A DNA stretch of 64,000 nt from an uncultured Candidatus Planktophila sp. (GTDB lineage Bacteria; Actinomycetota; Actinomycetes; Nanopelagicales; Nanopelagicaceae): contig CALJUA010000080.1 of assembly GCA_937975715.1 (NCBI GenBank), forward strand, positions 43,978 through 107,977, in the 5' to 3' direction. Below, in pieces: positions 37,346 through 48,797 of the stretch. The position numbers and the translations under genes are program-made. The notes under the pieces were generated by a model. The model had not been told where the DNA came from and ran no database searches. It saw only the letters and a program-made list of their open reading frames with translations. How positions within the stretch are numbered: the first letter of the stretch is position 1; each line of letters begins with the position of its first letter.

Positions 37346-40021
37346 TTACTTTCCAGAGATTGCAGCAGCGATTGCTTCTAGAGCCTGACGAGACTTCGAA
37401 GCGTCAACGCCTCCGCCTTGGGCGAAGTCATCTTTACCGCCGCCGCCGCCGCCAAGAACAGTCGAACCTACCTTGACGAGCTCGCCAGCCTTAATGCCAG
37501 ATGCACGAGCAGCATCACTTGTCGCTGCGACAAGGACTGGACGTCCGCCATTGGCGCTAATAAGTGCGACAACTGAGTTAGAGGCTCGATTACGAAGTTC
37601 GAGAGAGATCTTCTTGAGGTCATCTCCAGATAAACCATCTGGCAATAGACCACCGATGAAGGTCGTATCTCCGATGACGACTGCTGCGCTTGCTAGTTGA
37701 TCAACGCTTGCAAGTGCTTGTGCTGATCGAACCGAAGCAAGCTCCTTTTCAATCTCCTTGATCTTATCGAGGAGACCTTGGATGCGCTCTGGAAGTTCTT
37801 CGACCCGAGCTCCCTTGATCAAATCGGTAAGAGAGTTAAGGAGAATGTGCTCGCGAGCCAAGAAGCTATATGCGTCTGTTCCCACGAGAGCTTCGACGCG
37901 TCGAACACCTGCGCCGATTGAAGATTCGCCAATCAGTTTTACGATTCCGAGTTGCCCTGAATTAGAAACGTGAGTTCCACCGCAGAGTTCGCGTGCCCAA
38001 TCACCGACGCTGACAACACGCACTTGGTCGCCGTACTTTTCGCCGAAGAGCGCCATCGCACCGATCTTCTTTGCGGCATCTTGAGTCATAACTTTAGCGG
38101 TAACAGCTAAGTTGTTAAGGAGACGTGCGTTGACGCGACCTTCTACATCGTTAAGAACTCCGGCTGAAACGGCACCTGTTGATGGGAAGTCAAAGCGGAA
38201 ACGACCCGGTGAATTTTCGGAACCTGCCTGTGTTGCGGTTTCGCCTAGGATTTCGCGGAAGGCCTTATGAACCATGTGAGTTGCTGTATGCGCACGCGAG
38301 ATTGCATTACGGCGTTCGACATCGATGACAGCATGACCTGCAGATCCAACAGAAACTTCACCAGAGAGAACGCGACCACGGTGGACTGAGAGACCTTTTA
38401 CTGGTGATTGCACATCAGAGATATCGATGATTGCGCCATTGGCGAGGGTGATACGACCGCCATCTGCAAGCTGTCCGCCACCTTCTGCATAGAAAGGTGT
38501 TGCATCGAGGATGACTTCTACATCATCGCCTTCAAAGGCGCTGGACACGCTAAGCCCATCTACAAGGATTCCGTTGACCTTCGCATCCGCTTCAGAGTGT
38601 GAATAACCAATAAAGTTGGTGACGCCCTTTGCATCTGCAATCTTGCGATATTCAGTGAGATCAGTATGACCACTCTTCTTCGCCTTTGCATCAGCCTTAG
38701 CGCGATCGCGCTGTTCCTTCATGAGTCGACGGAAACCGTCTTCATCAACTTCAAGACCTTCTTCACGAGCCATCTCGAGGGTAAGGTCAAAGGGGAATCC
38801 ATATGTATCGTGCAACTTAAAGACTTCATCACCTGGAAGAACCTTCTTCTTCTCAGACTTCAAGGTTGACGATGCAAGATCGAAGATCTGTGTACCGCTC
38901 TTGAGTGTCTGAAGGAATGATTCTTCTTCCGAAGTAGCGACAGCAAGAATGCGCTTTGTATCTGTAACAAGTTCTGGATACTGAGGACCCATTGCGCCAA
39001 TCGCCGCCATGGTGAGCTCGGACATAATTGGGTCATTGGTGCCAAGTAAACGCATATTACGAATCGTGCGACGCATCATTCGGCGTAAAACATAACCACG
39101 CCCTTCATTGCCTGGAGTTACGCCGTCACCAATCAACATTGCTGCGGTGCGTGCATGGTCTGCGATAACACGAAGTGAAACATCTGACTTCTCAGAAGAT
39201 CCATACTTCACACCAGAGAGATCCATCGCCTTCGAGAGAATCTGCATCGTTGTATCGATCTCATAAATATTCTCGACGCCTTGCAATAGCGCAGCAGCGC
39301 GCTCAAGGCCTAGACCGGTATCGATGCTCTTTGCGGGAAGTTCGCCGAGGATTGGGTAGCCATCTTTTCCGCCACCTGCACCACGTTCATTCTGCATAAA
39401 GACGAGGTTCCATATTTCAAGGTAACGGTTCTCATCTGCGATAGGTCCGCCATCGTTGCCGTATGCAGGGCCGCGATCAAAGTAAATTTCAGAACAAGGA
39501 CCACATGGACCAGGTACGCCCATAGACCAGAAATTATCTGCCATATCGCGACGCTGGATGCGCTCTTTAGGAATTCCAATTTTTTGATGCCAAATATCTT
39601 CAGCTTCGTCATCATCGAGATAGACGGTGACCCATAATCTATCTTCCGGGAAACCATATCCGCCATCAGCAATCGGCTTGGTCAGTAGCTCCCAAGCAAG
39701 AGCGATAGCACCCTCTTTGAAGTAATTTCCGAAAGAGAAATTTCCACACATCTGGAAGAACGATGCATGGCGTGTTGTCTTACCGACCTCATCAATATCG
39801 AGGGTACGTACGCACTTTTGTACAGATGTTGCGCGCTCGAAAGGTGGCTTAACCTCACCCAGGAAGTAAGGCTTAAAGGGAACCATGCCTGCATTGACAA
39901 GGAGTAGGTTGGGATCATCTGCAATCAGAGATGCTGATGGAACCACTGTGTGGTTAAGACCTAAAGAGTTCTCTGACTCGAAGAAACGAAGCCAGCGTGA
40001 GCGAATTTCTGCAGATTGCAC
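37346..40021 (-). CDS. alaS: alanyl-tRNA synthetase
   Basis: Charges tRNA-Ala. The 891-residue class II enzyme has the catalytic core (1 to about 240, with [19 protein letters not shown]), the tRNA-recognition region, the editing domain with the zinc motif HTATH and the later CGGTH, and the C-terminal DHHA1 domain ending in a Gly-rich [15 protein letters not shown] stretch. The start is GTG at 40021, 8 bp after the DUF948 stop; no Shine-Dalgarno is visible, so it may be read by coupling. Confidence 0.96.
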   Translation of the reverse strand: MQSAEIRSRWLRFFESENSLGLNHTVVPSASLIADDPNLLLVNAGMVPFKPYFLGEVKPPFERATSVQKCVRTLDIDEVGKTTRHASFFQMCGNFSFGNYFKEGAIALAWELLTKPIADGGYGFPEDRLWVTVYLDDDEAEDIWHQKIGIPKERIQRRDMADNFWSMGVPGPCGPCSEIYFDRGPAYGNDGGPIADENRYLEIWNLVFMQNERGAGGGKDGYPILGELPAKSIDTGLGLERAAALLQGVENIYEIDTTMQILSKAMDLSGVKYGSSEKSDVSLRVIADHARTAAMLIGDGVTPGNEGRGYVLRRMMRRTIRNMRLLGTNDPIMSELTMAAIGAMGPQYPELVTDTKRILAVATSEEESFLQTLKSGTQIFDLASSTLKSEKKKVLPGDEVFKLHDTYGFPFDLTLEMAREEGLEVDEDGFRRLMKEQRDRAKADAKAKKSGHTDLTEYRKIADAKGVTNFIGYSHSEADAKVNGILVDGLSVSSAFEGDDVEVILDATPFYAEGGGQLADGGRITLANGAIIDISDVQSPVKGLSVHRGRVLSGEVSVGSAGHAVIDVERRNAISRAHTATHMVHKAFREILGETATQAGSENSPGRFRFDFPSTGAVSAGVLNDVEGRVNARLLNNLAVTAKVMTQDAAKKIGAMALFGEKYGDQVRVVSVGDWARELCGGTHVSNSGQLGIVKLIGESSIGAGVRRVEALVGTDAYSFLAREHILLNSLTDLIKGARVEELPERIQGLLDKIKEIEKELASVRSAQALASVDQLASAAVVIGDTTFIGGLLPDGLSGDDLKKISLELRNRASNSVVALISANGGRPVLVAATSDAARASGIKAGELVKVGSTVLGGGGGGKDDFAQGGGVDASKSRQALEAIAAAISGK

Positions 40022-40029
40022 GGTGAGGA

Positions 40030-40392
40030 CTACTCAGCTTTCTTTTTAGCTTTACGTCCCTTGCTGATCTGAGCTGCACTCAGAAGCGCACCAGCCACTT
40101 TGACTGCAGGACCGTTCTTCTCCATAAAACCTGTAGTCGCATCGGTGACCTTGGTGGTGACTTCTTCAACATTCTTGGTGATACGGGCAAAGCTCTCGAG
40201 CGGGCTATTGATAAGTTCGAGAGTTCGGGTTGATTCTTCCAAGAGCGGAGTTGTGTCATCTGTGAGCGCCTTCAAACTTGTCGATGCCTCATCAACGAGC
40301 TTGCCCACACGCACGACAACATAGGCAATCGCAACAGCGATAATCAAGAGAGATACCGATGCAATGATTGTTGCTATTCCGCCTGGACCCAT
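40030..40392 (-). CDS. DUF948 family membrane-anchored protein
   Basis: A 120-residue protein with one N-terminal membrane segment (about 8-27), a polar helical part that looks like a coiled coil ([25 protein letters not shown]), and a Lys-rich tail (KGRKAKKK). It belongs to the DUF948 group, common between aspS and alaS in actinobacteria; the role is unknown. TAGGCT (40404-40399) lies 6 nt before the ATG, which suggests a leaderless start and a promoter between aspS and the following genes. Confidence 0.85.
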   Translation of the reverse strand: MGPGGIATIIASVSLLIIAVAIAYVVVRVGKLVDEASTSLKALTDDTTPLLEESTRTLELINSPLESFARITKNVEEVTTKVTDATTGFMEKNGPAVKVAGALLSAAQISKGRKAKKKAE

Positions 40393-40411
40393 GTTTCTAG
40401 CCTACCGTTTC

Positions 40412-42163
40412 TTATTCTTTTACCGGCGCTTTTTCAGGTACCCAATCGATACCAGCTTCCTTGCGTTGAGCTGGGGTGATTGGAGTTGGAGCTCCTGTAA
40501 GTGGGTCTCCACCGCTGGCGGTCTTGGGGAATGCAATGACTTCACGAATTGAATCAGAGTTGGTCAAGAGTGCACAAACTCGATCGAGGCCAAGGGCGAT
40601 TCCACCATGTGGAGGTGGGCCATAGTTAAAAGCTTCAAGGAGGAAGCCGAACTTGCTCTGCGCCTCTTCATCGGTAAGACCAATAACTGAGAAGACATCC
40701 TTCTGAATATTGCGATCGTGGATACGGATTGATCCTCCACCGAGCTCTGTTCCATTAAGAACGATGTCATATGCATAAGCGAGAGCTTCTGCTGGATTGC
40801 TCTTGAATGTTGCAGCAAACTCTGGCTTTGGTCCAGTAAATGGGTGGTGAACTGCAGTCCATCCCCCGTTATCTGTTGGCTCGAACATTGGAGCATCGAC
40901 AACCCAGAGGAACTCCCACTGACCATCTGCGATCAAACCGCAACGCTTTCCTATTTCAAGACGAGCAGCACCGAGAAGTTGCTGAGATGCAGAACGCTCG
41001 CCTGCTGCAAAGAAGATTCCATCACCACTCTTCGCACCGACGAGTGCTGCTATCCCTGCAGCCTCTGTTTCAGAGATGTTCTTAGAAACAGGACCACCGA
41101 GGGTTCCATCTTCGTTGACCAAGATGTATGCAATGCCTTTTGCGCCGCGAGCCTTTGCCCAGTCTTGCCAAGCGTCAAGTTCGCGACGCGGCGTTGATGC
41201 ACCACCTGGCATAACGACTGCACCAACATATGGTGCTTGGAATACTCGGAAAGGTGTCTCTTTAAAGTAATCAGTGACTTCAACGAGTTCGTATCCAAAA
41301 CGAAGATCCGGCTTATCTGAACCGTACCTATCCATCGCATCTGCATAGGTCATGTGACGAATAGGAGTTGGAATATCGTAACCAACGGATTCTTTCCAAA
41401 TCTTTACCAGGATCTGCTCTGCTACAGCGAGAATGTCTGCTTGATCGATAAATGACATTTCAATATCGAGCTGTGTGAATTCTGGCTGGCGGTCTGCGCG
41501 GAAATCCTCATCACGGAAGCAACGAGCAATCTGGTAGTAACGCTCCATACCTGCAACCATCAAGAGCTGCTTAAACAACTGCGGCGATTGAGGAAGTGCG
41601 TACCAGCTACCTGGCTGAAGTCGAACTGGAACTAGGAAATCGCGCGCACCCTCAGGGGTTGAACGTGTGAGATATGGAGTTTCAATCTCATGGAAATCCA
41701 GCTCTTCCATAACGCGACGAATTGCAGATGTGACTCGTGAACGGAGTCGAAGATTTGCTGCTGGACGTTCGCGGCGAAGATCGAGATAACGGTAGCGAAG
41801 ACGAACTTCTTCACTGATCTCGGCCTCTGATCCAGTATCGATTGGGAATGGAAGTGGAGCTGATTCACTGAGAACAATGACATCTTCTGCAACGACTTCG
41901 ATTTCACCTGTAGGGATATTTGAGTTTTCGTTACCTGCAGGGCGCTTACGTACCGAACCCTTAATTTGAAGACACCACTCAGCGCGAAGTGCACCAGCAA
42001 CAGCCTCATCAGAGATAACAACCTGAACTGAACCGGTTCCATCGCGAAGGTCGATAAAGGCAACGCCACCATGATCTCGACGACGTGAGACCCAACCCGC
42101 CAAGGAGACAGTTGTGCCTTCGTGTGTGGCGCGCAGAGCGCCTGCATCATGTGTACGTAACAT
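40412..42163 (-). CDS. aspS: aspartyl-tRNA synthetase
   Basis: Charges tRNA-Asp. The 583-residue class IIb enzyme has the N-terminal anticodon-binding OB fold ([15 protein letters not shown]), motif 2 with [22 protein letters not shown], the bacterial insertion domain, and motif 3 [14 protein letters not shown] near the end. Whether it also charges tRNA-Asn cannot be read from the sequence. It follows hisS by 37 bp with a weak AGAGG site placed rather far from the ATG. Confidence 0.96.
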   Translation of the reverse strand: MLRTHDAGALRATHEGTTVSLAGWVSRRRDHGGVAFIDLRDGTGSVQVVISDEAVAGALRAEWCLQIKGSVRKRPAGNENSNIPTGEIEVVAEDVIVLSESAPLPFPIDTGSEAEISEEVRLRYRYLDLRRERPAANLRLRSRVTSAIRRVMEELDFHEIETPYLTRSTPEGARDFLVPVRLQPGSWYALPQSPQLFKQLLMVAGMERYYQIARCFRDEDFRADRQPEFTQLDIEMSFIDQADILAVAEQILVKIWKESVGYDIPTPIRHMTYADAMDRYGSDKPDLRFGYELVEVTDYFKETPFRVFQAPYVGAVVMPGGASTPRRELDAWQDWAKARGAKGIAYILVNEDGTLGGPVSKNISETEAAGIAALVGAKSGDGIFFAAGERSASQQLLGAARLEIGKRCGLIADGQWEFLWVVDAPMFEPTDNGGWTAVHHPFTGPKPEFAATFKSNPAEALAYAYDIVLNGTELGGGSIRIHDRNIQKDVFSVIGLTDEEAQSKFGFLLEAFNYGPPPHGGIALGLDRVCALLTNSDSIREVIAFPKTASGGDPLTGAPTPITPAQRKEAGIDWVPEKAPVKE

Positions 42164-42200
42164 AAATAATTTCGCCTCTAACTGTGGAAGTGCTCAGGGA

Positions 42201-43457
42201 TTAAGCCCCGAGAACGGTCTGCAATTCGCTTATCTTAACGGAGATTGAAGTGCCGTCGCTCATGCGTTTGAGTTCTACAGAGCCACTCTCCCGCTCTGAA
42301 TCACCAATCACAGCGACAAAACGAGCGCCGCTCTTATCGGCACCCTTCATAGCGCCCTTCAAAGAGCGATCTCCGAAAGCAAGTTCGACGGAAAATCCTT
42401 GACGACGACAATTGGCTGCAACTGTGAGAGCAAAGGCCTTCATCTCTTCACCGAGTGGAATGATGAAAAGATCCGAAGTGAAGTCACCAACTGGAAGTGT
42501 GTTTTCGGCTATAGATGCGAGCAGCGCACGGTCAACGCCGAGACCAAACCCGATTCCAGAGAGCGCTTGTCCACCGAGAACCTCCATAAGACCGTCATAA
42601 CGTCCGCCACCGCCGATGCCACTTTGAGCACCAAGGTCATCATGAACGAATTCGAATGTTGTACCGGTGTAGTAATCAAGTCCTCGGACCATCCGCGTAT
42701 TGACTACATATGAAATACCGAGCGCATCGAGGTAGCTCTTTACCTGTTCGAAATGGCTTCTTGAATAATCCGAGAGGTAGTCCATCAAAATAGGCGCATC
42801 CTGCATGGCGCTCTTAATCTCAGGACGCTTATCGTCAAAGATGCGAAGCGGATTAATCTCAGCGCGCGCACGCGTTGCTTCATCTAAATCTAATTTGCTA
42901 ATGAACTTCATCAAATCAACCCGATGCGCCGCTCGTGATGCAGCATCACCTAAAGAAGTGATTTCAAGTCGATAGTTTTTGAGACCTAGATTCTTAAAGC
43001 CTTGATCTGCAATTGAGATCACTTCAGCGTCCAGCGCGGGGTCATCGATTCCGATTGCTTCGATTCCCACTTGATAGAACTGACGATAACGACCTGCCTG
43101 CGGACGCTCGGCTCGGAAGAACTGACCTGAGTACCAAACTTTTACAGGAAGCTGACCGCGATCGAGATTGGATTCGATAACTGCGCGCATCACGCCTGCA
43201 GTTCCCTCTGGACGAAGTGTGATGGAACGGCCACCACGATCTTCGAATGTATACATCTCTTTTGTAACAACGTCAGTTGATTCACCGACGCCACGATTAA
43301 AGAGAGATGTATCTTCAAAGACCGGAAGTTCCATCAATTGGTAGCCAGCACGCTTGGCAGGCGAAATCAGCTGCTCGCGAACCCATTCAAATGCTTGGGA
43401 CTCTGGAGGCAGATATTCGCGCACACCTTTTGGTGCTGCTAATTTCTCAAACTTCAT
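42201..43457 (-). CDS. hisS: histidyl-tRNA synthetase
   Basis: Charges tRNA-His. The 418-residue class II enzyme has the start [18 protein letters not shown], motif 2 with [21 protein letters not shown], the His-binding [15 protein letters not shown] and GGGGRYDGL, and a C-terminal anticodon domain. Three candidate starts lie in a row (TTG 43463, ATG 43460, ATG 43457); GAAGGG is best placed for 43457. Confidence 0.95.
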   Translation of the reverse strand: MKFEKLAAPKGVREYLPPESQAFEWVREQLISPAKRAGYQLMELPVFEDTSLFNRGVGESTDVVTKEMYTFEDRGGRSITLRPEGTAGVMRAVIESNLDRGQLPVKVWYSGQFFRAERPQAGRYRQFYQVGIEAIGIDDPALDAEVISIADQGFKNLGLKNYRLEITSLGDAASRAAHRVDLMKFISKLDLDEATRARAEINPLRIFDDKRPEIKSAMQDAPILMDYLSDYSRSHFEQVKSYLDALGISYVVNTRMVRGLDYYTGTTFEFVHDDLGAQSGIGGGGRYDGLMEVLGGQALSGIGFGLGVDRALLASIAENTLPVGDFTSDLFIIPLGEEMKAFALTVAANCRRQGFSVELAFGDRSLKGAMKGADKSGARFVAVIGDSERESGSVELKRMSDGTSISVKISELQTVLGA

Positions 43458-43470
43458 CATCAACCCTTCG

Positions 43471-44124
43471 TTACTGCAATTCTTTCAGATATGGATTGGT
43501 TTTGCGCTCATATTTGATAGTGGTCTCACCGCCATGTCCCGGTAGAACGCGAATATCGTCTGAAAGTGGCAATACTTTCTTTGTAAGCGTATTGAGCATG
43601 TCAGATGCGTTTCCAGTAGGCAGATCTGTCCGGCCAATCGATCCTGCAAAGAGAACATCTCCGCTAATCAGCGTCTCACCATTGATGAGAAACATGAGCG
43701 AACCGCGTGTGTGACCAGGAGCATGAATAGCCCGAATGTCGAGTCCGACAAAGTTGAGAAGCGATCCATCTTTGAGGTTTTCCACTTTGATTGGTTCTTC
43801 GAAGTGCATTCCGCTGAGTTGCTCAACAAATTGCGGACCATGTATTCCGGCGGGATCTGCAATAAATCGACGATCCTCAGAGTGAATGTATGCAGGAATT
43901 CCATACCCATCTGCAAGAGGTTTAACGGAGAAGGTGTGATCTAAATGCCCATGGGTCAAGATTGCAGCGACAGGCTTGAGACCTTCTTCGGCGACAATCA
44001 TTTCGACCTCTGCAGATATGTCGGTCATGCCGGGGTCAACGATGATGCACTCTTGACCTTTTCCTGAGGAGATAATCCAACAGTTGGTGGCAAACATCGG
44101 GGCCACAAATGAGCGTACGAGCAT
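43471..44124 (-). CDS. MBL-fold metal hydrolase (glyoxalase II-like)
   Basis: A 217-residue metallo-beta-lactamase fold protein with the metal motif [14 protein letters not shown] near 58-70, a later [14 protein letters not shown] and [14 protein letters not shown]. It resembles hydroxyacylglutathione hydrolase-like enzymes, but the substrate is unknown, and actinobacteria mostly lack glutathione. The place next to hisS is conserved in actinobacteria. ATG 44124 fits family length; the frame open to 44277 would run into the DUF349 gene and was rejected. Confidence 0.88.
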   Translation of the reverse strand: MLVRSFVAPMFATNCWIISSGKGQECIIVDPGMTDISAEVEMIVAEEGLKPVAAILTHGHLDHTFSVKPLADGYGIPAYIHSEDRRFIADPAGIHGPQFVEQLSGMHFEEPIKVENLKDGSLLNFVGLDIRAIHAPGHTRGSLMFLINGETLISGDVLFAGSIGRTDLPTGNASDMLNTLTKKVLPLSDDIRVLPGHGGETTIKYERKTNPYLKELQ

Positions 44125-44152
44125 CGATTGAGCCCTTCCAATAAGCGTGCGA

Positions 44153-44222
44153 TTTACGACGATAGGAGGGACAGGGTACCTTTTCCCCATAACAAACGCT
44201 GATAACGAAGGCCACACTGGCC
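44153..44222 (+). promoter_or_regulatory. candidate promoter and palindrome upstream of the DUF349 gene
   Basis: A -35-like TTTACG (44153-44158) and -10-like TACCTT (44177-44182) are 18 bp apart. Downstream, GGCCA-CAC-TGGCC (44210-44222) is a perfect 5-bp inverted repeat just before the ribosome site AAAGGG. It could be an operator or a small leader hairpin. Confidence 0.3.
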
Positions 44223-44243
44223 AACGCGCTGAAAGGGATCGCC

Positions 44244-45566
44244 ATGACTGAGACACATAACCCAACCGAGATTGCACAAGCAGCTAAGGCACATGTCAGT
44301 GCAGCTTCGGCTCTTATCGGAGATCCCTCACAATTCGGCCGCGTTGCAGAGGATGGAACTGTCTACGTTCGCACACCGCAGGGCGAAAAGGCTGTCGGCT
44401 CATATCCTGGCAAGAGCGCTGAAGAAGCACTCGCCTATTTTGTTCGTAAGTTTGAAGCTCTTGCATCTGAAGTCGCGCTGACTGCAGCTCGCGTCACAAG
44501 CGGTGCAATGGTTCCACAAGATGCATATGACGCTGTAAAGAAGCTTCGCGCTCAAGTTGCAGAACTCAATGGAGTCGGCGATCTCGCCGCTCTCGCTGCA
44601 TCTGTCGAGCAGATTGAACCGTTGATTGAAGGCCATCGCGAAGCATACGAGGCAAAGAAAGCAGCGGAGTCTGCAGCGAAGGCTGCTCGACGTGAGCAAA
44701 TCTTGGTTGAAAAAGAGAAGATTGTTGCTGAAGCAGAATCACTCGCTCTCTCTGAAAATTGGAAGGCAACGGGTGATCGCCTCAAGACCCTTCTCGATGA
44801 ATGGAAAGCTGCTCCGCGTCTGGATAAGAAGACAGATGGCGATTTCTGGAAGCGTTTCTCTGCATCTCGTAATAAGTTTGATAAGCGTCGTCGCACTCAC
44901 TTTGCTCAGCTTGAAGCAACATCATCTGTAGTGTCAGCTGCGAAGGAGGCGATCGTCGCCGAGGCAGAGAAGCTCGCCACAAGCACTGATTGGGTAGCAA
45001 CAGCTCGCCGATTCAAAGTCCTTATGGATCAGTGGAAGGCAGCTGGCCGCGGTAAGAAGAACGATGACACCAAACTCTGGAACCGTTTCAAAGCCGCACA
45101 GGATCAATTCTTTGCTGCCAAGAATGCTGATCTCGAAAAGCGTGAAGTCAGCATGGCCGCAAATCTCATCAAGCGTGAAGAACTACTTCCAAAAATCGAA
45201 GCTCTTATCCCATTCACTGATGTAAAAGCTGCCAAGGCTGCATTCCGTGAACTCATGAATGAGTGGACCAAGATTGGCATTACCAACCGTGATAAGCGTG
45301 CGGCACTAGATGCTCGCTTAGCTGTAGTCGAAGAGGCCATTAAGAGCGCAGAAGCAGAAATGTGGCGCAAGAGTGATCCTGCCGCTAAGGCTCGCGCAGC
45401 AGATGTTGTCGCGCAGTTAACTGAATCTATTGCGAGCTATGAGAAGGCTGCTGCAAAGGCACAGGCTGCTGGAAATACGAAGAAGGCTCAAGAAGCGCTT
45501 GATTCAGCTGCCGCTCGTAAAGTCTGGCTCGCAGAGGCTGAAAAGTCTCTCGCAGAGTTTAAGTAA
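44244..45566 (+). CDS. DUF349 repeat protein
   Basis: A 440-residue, strongly helical, Ala- and Lys-rich cytoplasmic protein. Residues about 150-440 carry three DUF349-type helical repeats, each with a core of the type WKATGDRLKTLLDEWKAAPR, then DFWKRFSASRNKFDKRRR; the second copy is WVATARRFKVLMDQWKAAGR with LWNRFKAAQDQFFAAKN. The N-terminal part (DGTVYVRTPQGEKAVGSYP) is found in the actinobacterial family members. Function is unknown. It stands where actinobacteria often have ppiB, between the MBL gene and rel. Confidence 0.87.
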   Translation: MTETHNPTEIAQAAKAHVSAASALIGDPSQFGRVAEDGTVYVRTPQGEKAVGSYPGKSAEEALAYFVRKFEALASEVALTAARVTSGAMVPQDAYDAVKKLRAQVAELNGVGDLAALAASVEQIEPLIEGHREAYEAKKAAESAAKAARREQILVEKEKIVAEAESLALSENWKATGDRLKTLLDEWKAAPRLDKKTDGDFWKRFSASRNKFDKRRRTHFAQLEATSSVVSAAKEAIVAEAEKLATSTDWVATARRFKVLMDQWKAAGRGKKNDDTKLWNRFKAAQDQFFAAKNADLEKREVSMAANLIKREELLPKIEALIPFTDVKAAKAAFRELMNEWTKIGITNRDKRAALDARLAVVEEAIKSAEAEMWRKSDPAAKARAADVVAQLTESIASYEKAAAKAQAAGNTKKAQEALDSAAARKVWLAEAEKSLAEFK

Positions 45567-45574
45567 CCTTGCTC

Positions 45575-47728
45575 TTACGTTCTATAGACGTCGTAGACGC
45601 CTTCAACGTTTCTCACAGCTGCAAGAACACTATCGAGGTGTTTGGCATCTGCCATTTCAAATGTGAACTTTGAGATTGCTACTCGATCTTTAGATGTACT
45701 GACTGCCGCGCTCAGAATATTGACATGCTGTTCCGACAGTGTTCGTGTCACATCTGCAAGAAGTCGTGCTCTATCGAGGGCTTCAATCTGAATATTTACT
45801 AAAAAGATGCTTGCAGCACCTGCGAGCCATGAGACTCCAACAACTCGCTCCCCCTGATGCTCGACCAGATTTTGTGCATTTCGACAATCATCACGGTGGA
45901 CAGAGATGCCAGATCCCTTGGTAATAAATCCCATAATCTCATCACCCGGTACTGGCGTGCAGCAACGAGCGAGCTTTACCAAAACATCGTCAACGCCTTC
46001 TACTTTGATCGCACTTGAAGTGCGCTTTGCCGCCTGGCTATCTTTTGGAATATATTCAACTGAAGGTTCTGGATGTGAATCTTCGACACCCATTGAAACG
46101 ATGAGCTTTTCGATAATCGAAGCTGCAGATACATGCCCATCACCTACTGCGCTATAGAGCGCATCGATATCTGCATAATGTAGATCGTGTGCGAGTTCTA
46201 ATAGCGCGTGACCCGCAAAGATTTTCTGCAGTGGAAGTCCTGCCTTGCGCATCTGTCGAGCAATAGATTCACGACCAGCATCAATAGCTTCCTCGCGACG
46301 TTCTTTGCTAAACCACGCCTTGATCTTTGAACGAGCTCGCGGGCTCTTAACGAAGTTGAGCCAATCACGGCTAGGTCCAGCAGAATCAGACTTATTGGTA
46401 ACAATCTCTACAACATCGCCATTGGCAAGCTTTGATTCAAGTGGAACAAGTCGGCCATTGACCTTTGCTCCTGCACATCGAAGGCCAACATCAGTGTGTA
46501 CCGAGAAAGCAAAATCAACTGGTGTAGAACCACTAGGGAGAGCAATCACTGATCCTTTAGGTGTGAATACGAAAACTTCCGGACTTCCTAAATCGAAGCG
46601 AAGTGCTTCGAGGAACTCAGAAGGATCTTCAGTCTCCTTCTGCCATTCATGAAGTTGGCGTAGCCAGAGCATCTCAGGCGACTTTTGGTCTCCCCCTTGC
46701 TTGTACTTCCAGTGTGCAGCAATACCGAACTCGGCGCGGCTATGCATGTCGTAGGTGCGAATTTGAATCTCAATCGCTTTGCCGTTGGGACCGATAACCG
46801 TGGTATGCAGCGACTGATAGAGATTGAACTTAGGCATTGCGATGTAATCTTTAAAACGACCAGGAATTGGGCTCCAGCGTGCGTGGATTGAGCCAAGTAC
46901 TGCGTAGCAATCCTTCACATCATTAACCAGGACGCGAATACCAACTAAGTCATAAATATCGTTGAAGTCACGACCACGTACGACCATCTTTTGATAGACA
47001 GAGTAGAAGTGCTTCTTTCGACCTGTAACAGTTGATTCGATGCCATCCTTCGCTAAGTCCTCTTGGACTGCTGAGATTACCTCGGAGGTAAGTGCATCAC
47101 GCGATGGTGAACGTTCTGCAACCAGTCGAGTGATCTCTTCATACTTCTTAGGTTCAATTACGGCAAAGCTGAGATCTTCTAGCTCCCACTTGATTGCATT
47201 CATACCCAAGCGGTGGGCTAGCGGTGCGTAGATATCAAGAGTCTCTCGCGCTTTGCGGGATGCGCTTTCAGATGAGACAAATCCCCACGTGCGCGCATTA
47301 TGAAGTCGGTCAGCCAATTTGATGACGAGTACTCGAATATCGCGAGACATAGCAATCACCATCTTGCGTACGGTCTCTGCCTCGGCAGTTGGACCATAGG
47401 TAAGTTTGTCGAGCTTTGTCACTCCATCAACAAGATTTGCTACCTCATCACCAAAATCAGAACGAAGTTGATCGAGTGAATACGGCGTATCTTCAACGGT
47501 GTCGTGAAGAAGGGCGGCAACAACCGTCGTTGTATTGAGACCTAGTTCGGCCAAAATCTCTGAGACTGCGACGGGGTGAGTGATGTACTCCTCGCCGGAT
47601 TTGCGAACCTGACCTTCATGAGCCTTATTGGCAACTACGAAAGCGCGACGAACGAGCTCTTCATCAACGTTTTCATAATGCTCTCGGAGAGACCCAAGGA
47701 GTGGGTCAATCAGAGATATATCGGCCAT
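45575..47728 (-). CDS. rel: bifunctional (p)ppGpp synthetase/hydrolase Rel
   Basis: Makes and degrades the stringent alarmone. The 717-residue protein has an HD hydrolase domain with an intact VAALLHDTVEDT, a synthetase domain with RFKDYIAMPKFNLYQSLHT, a TGS domain (VFVFTPKGSVIALPSGSTPVDFAFSVH), a zinc-finger-like region with KLARCCTPVPGD and a C-terminal ACT domain. Both activities are therefore expected. It is 12 bp behind secF; apt, often placed between them, is absent. Its end is 8 bp from the convergent DUF349 gene. Confidence 0.95.
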   Translation of the reverse strand: MADISLIDPLLGSLREHYENVDEELVRRAFVVANKAHEGQVRKSGEEYITHPVAVSEILAELGLNTTTVVAALLHDTVEDTPYSLDQLRSDFGDEVANLVDGVTKLDKLTYGPTAEAETVRKMVIAMSRDIRVLVIKLADRLHNARTWGFVSSESASRKARETLDIYAPLAHRLGMNAIKWELEDLSFAVIEPKKYEEITRLVAERSPSRDALTSEVISAVQEDLAKDGIESTVTGRKKHFYSVYQKMVVRGRDFNDIYDLVGIRVLVNDVKDCYAVLGSIHARWSPIPGRFKDYIAMPKFNLYQSLHTTVIGPNGKAIEIQIRTYDMHSRAEFGIAAHWKYKQGGDQKSPEMLWLRQLHEWQKETEDPSEFLEALRFDLGSPEVFVFTPKGSVIALPSGSTPVDFAFSVHTDVGLRCAGAKVNGRLVPLESKLANGDVVEIVTNKSDSAGPSRDWLNFVKSPRARSKIKAWFSKERREEAIDAGRESIARQMRKAGLPLQKIFAGHALLELAHDLHYADIDALYSAVGDGHVSAASIIEKLIVSMGVEDSHPEPSVEYIPKDSQAAKRTSSAIKVEGVDDVLVKLARCCTPVPGDEIMGFITKGSGISVHRDDCRNAQNLVEHQGERVVGVSWLAGAASIFLVNIQIEALDRARLLADVTRTLSEQHVNILSAAVSTSKDRVAISKFTFEMADAKHLDSVLAAVRNVEGVYDVYRT

Positions 47729-47740
47729 GTGAAGTGAAGG

Positions 47741-48793
47741 TTACTTGCGACCCTTGCGCTTTGGTTGGTTACGTGGACCGCGACCAGTTGATGGACGTAC
47801 TGCGCGAACCTCAGAGGCGACTGGTGCTGCTCCCCCGCGTGCTTCTACGCGCTTACGAAGAGCGATCATTGCAGGTTCCTTCTCGCGAAGTGCTGCAAGG
47901 AATGGAGGCGCGATAAATACAGAAGAGTATGTACCAACAGCAAGACCAATGAATAAAGCAAGTGAGAGATCCTTCAGTGTTCCCGCTCCAAGAAGTCCTG
48001 CACCTACAAAGAGAATCGCTCCTACTGGGAGAAGGGCAATAATCGAAGTATTTGCAGAGCGAACAAGAGTCTGGTTTACGGCAAGGTTGGCTGCATCCGA
48101 ATATGTGTTCTTACCTGAAGCTGCGATGGACTTTGTATTCTCGCGCACCTTATCGAAGACAACCACTGTGTCGTAGAGCGAGTATCCAAGAATTGTGAGA
48201 AAGCCAATAACGGTAGCTGGGGTAACGTCGAATCCAACAACTGCATAGATTCCCACGGTGATGAATACATCGTGCACCACAGCAATGATTGCTGCTATCG
48301 CCATCTTTGGCTCAAAAGCCATAGCAAGGAAGAGCATGACAGCGAGCAAGAATGCGATGAGGCCATAGAGCGCCTTCTTCGTAATTTCCTTACCCCATGA
48401 TGGTCCAACAATCTGAGTATCAATGGATTCGACAGATACCGAGAACTTTGACGCTAGAGCGTCTTCAATAGCTGAAGATTGAGCTGGAGTTACTGTTCCG
48501 GTCTGAACGCGAATCTTTGAGTCACCGATCTTCTGAACAATGAGCTCACCAGATACTCCAGTTGATTCAACTGCGCTTCGTGCTTCTTCTACAGTGGTTC
48601 CAGTCTTATTAACCGTGTAGGAAGAGCCGCCCTTGAACTCAATACCAAGGTGTAGACCCTGGATTGCAAGCGCCGCGATTGAGATAAGAACAAAGATCGC
48701 AGAGATTGAATACCAACGCTTGCGATTGCCAATGATGTTGAACGATGTCTCGCCAGAATAGAGGCGGCTTCCGAGTCCTGATAGTTGAGCCAT
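47741..48793 (-). CDS. secF: protein translocase subunit SecF
   Basis: Works with SecD to drive protein export by proton motive force. The 350-residue protein has six membrane segments, a periplasmic P1-like domain, the early LGIEFKGGSSYTV motif and the SLYDTVVVFDKVREN motif near the middle. ATG 48793 lies 4 bp after secD; the frame to 48826 was rejected. The C-terminus is basic (RPSTGRGPRNQPKRKGRK). Confidence 0.94.
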   Translation of the reverse strand: MAQLSGLGSRLYSGETSFNIIGNRKRWYSISAIFVLISIAALAIQGLHLGIEFKGGSSYTVNKTGTTVEEARSAVESTGVSGELIVQKIGDSKIRVQTGTVTPAQSSAIEDALASKFSVSVESIDTQIVGPSWGKEITKKALYGLIAFLLAVMLFLAMAFEPKMAIAAIIAVVHDVFITVGIYAVVGFDVTPATVIGFLTILGYSLYDTVVVFDKVRENTKSIAASGKNTYSDAANLAVNQTLVRSANTSIIALLPVGAILFVGAGLLGAGTLKDLSLALFIGLAVGTYSSVFIAPPFLAALREKEPAMIALRKRVEARGGAAPVASEVRAVRPSTGRGPRNQPKRKGRK

Positions 48794-48797
48794 CTGA

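Noticed and set aside
41632..42150. 172-codon minus-strand frame
   Set aside because: Same strand but other frame of aspS, which is complete and well supported.
44125..44277. longer MBL hydrolase with start at 44277
   Set aside because: It would overlap the DUF349 start and its leader, and the extra residues (Trp/Arg/Ser-rich) do not resemble the family.
47745..48176. 143-codon plus-strand frame
   Set aside because: Antisense to secF, no family resemblance, Ser/Arg/Thr-rich composition typical of shadow frames.
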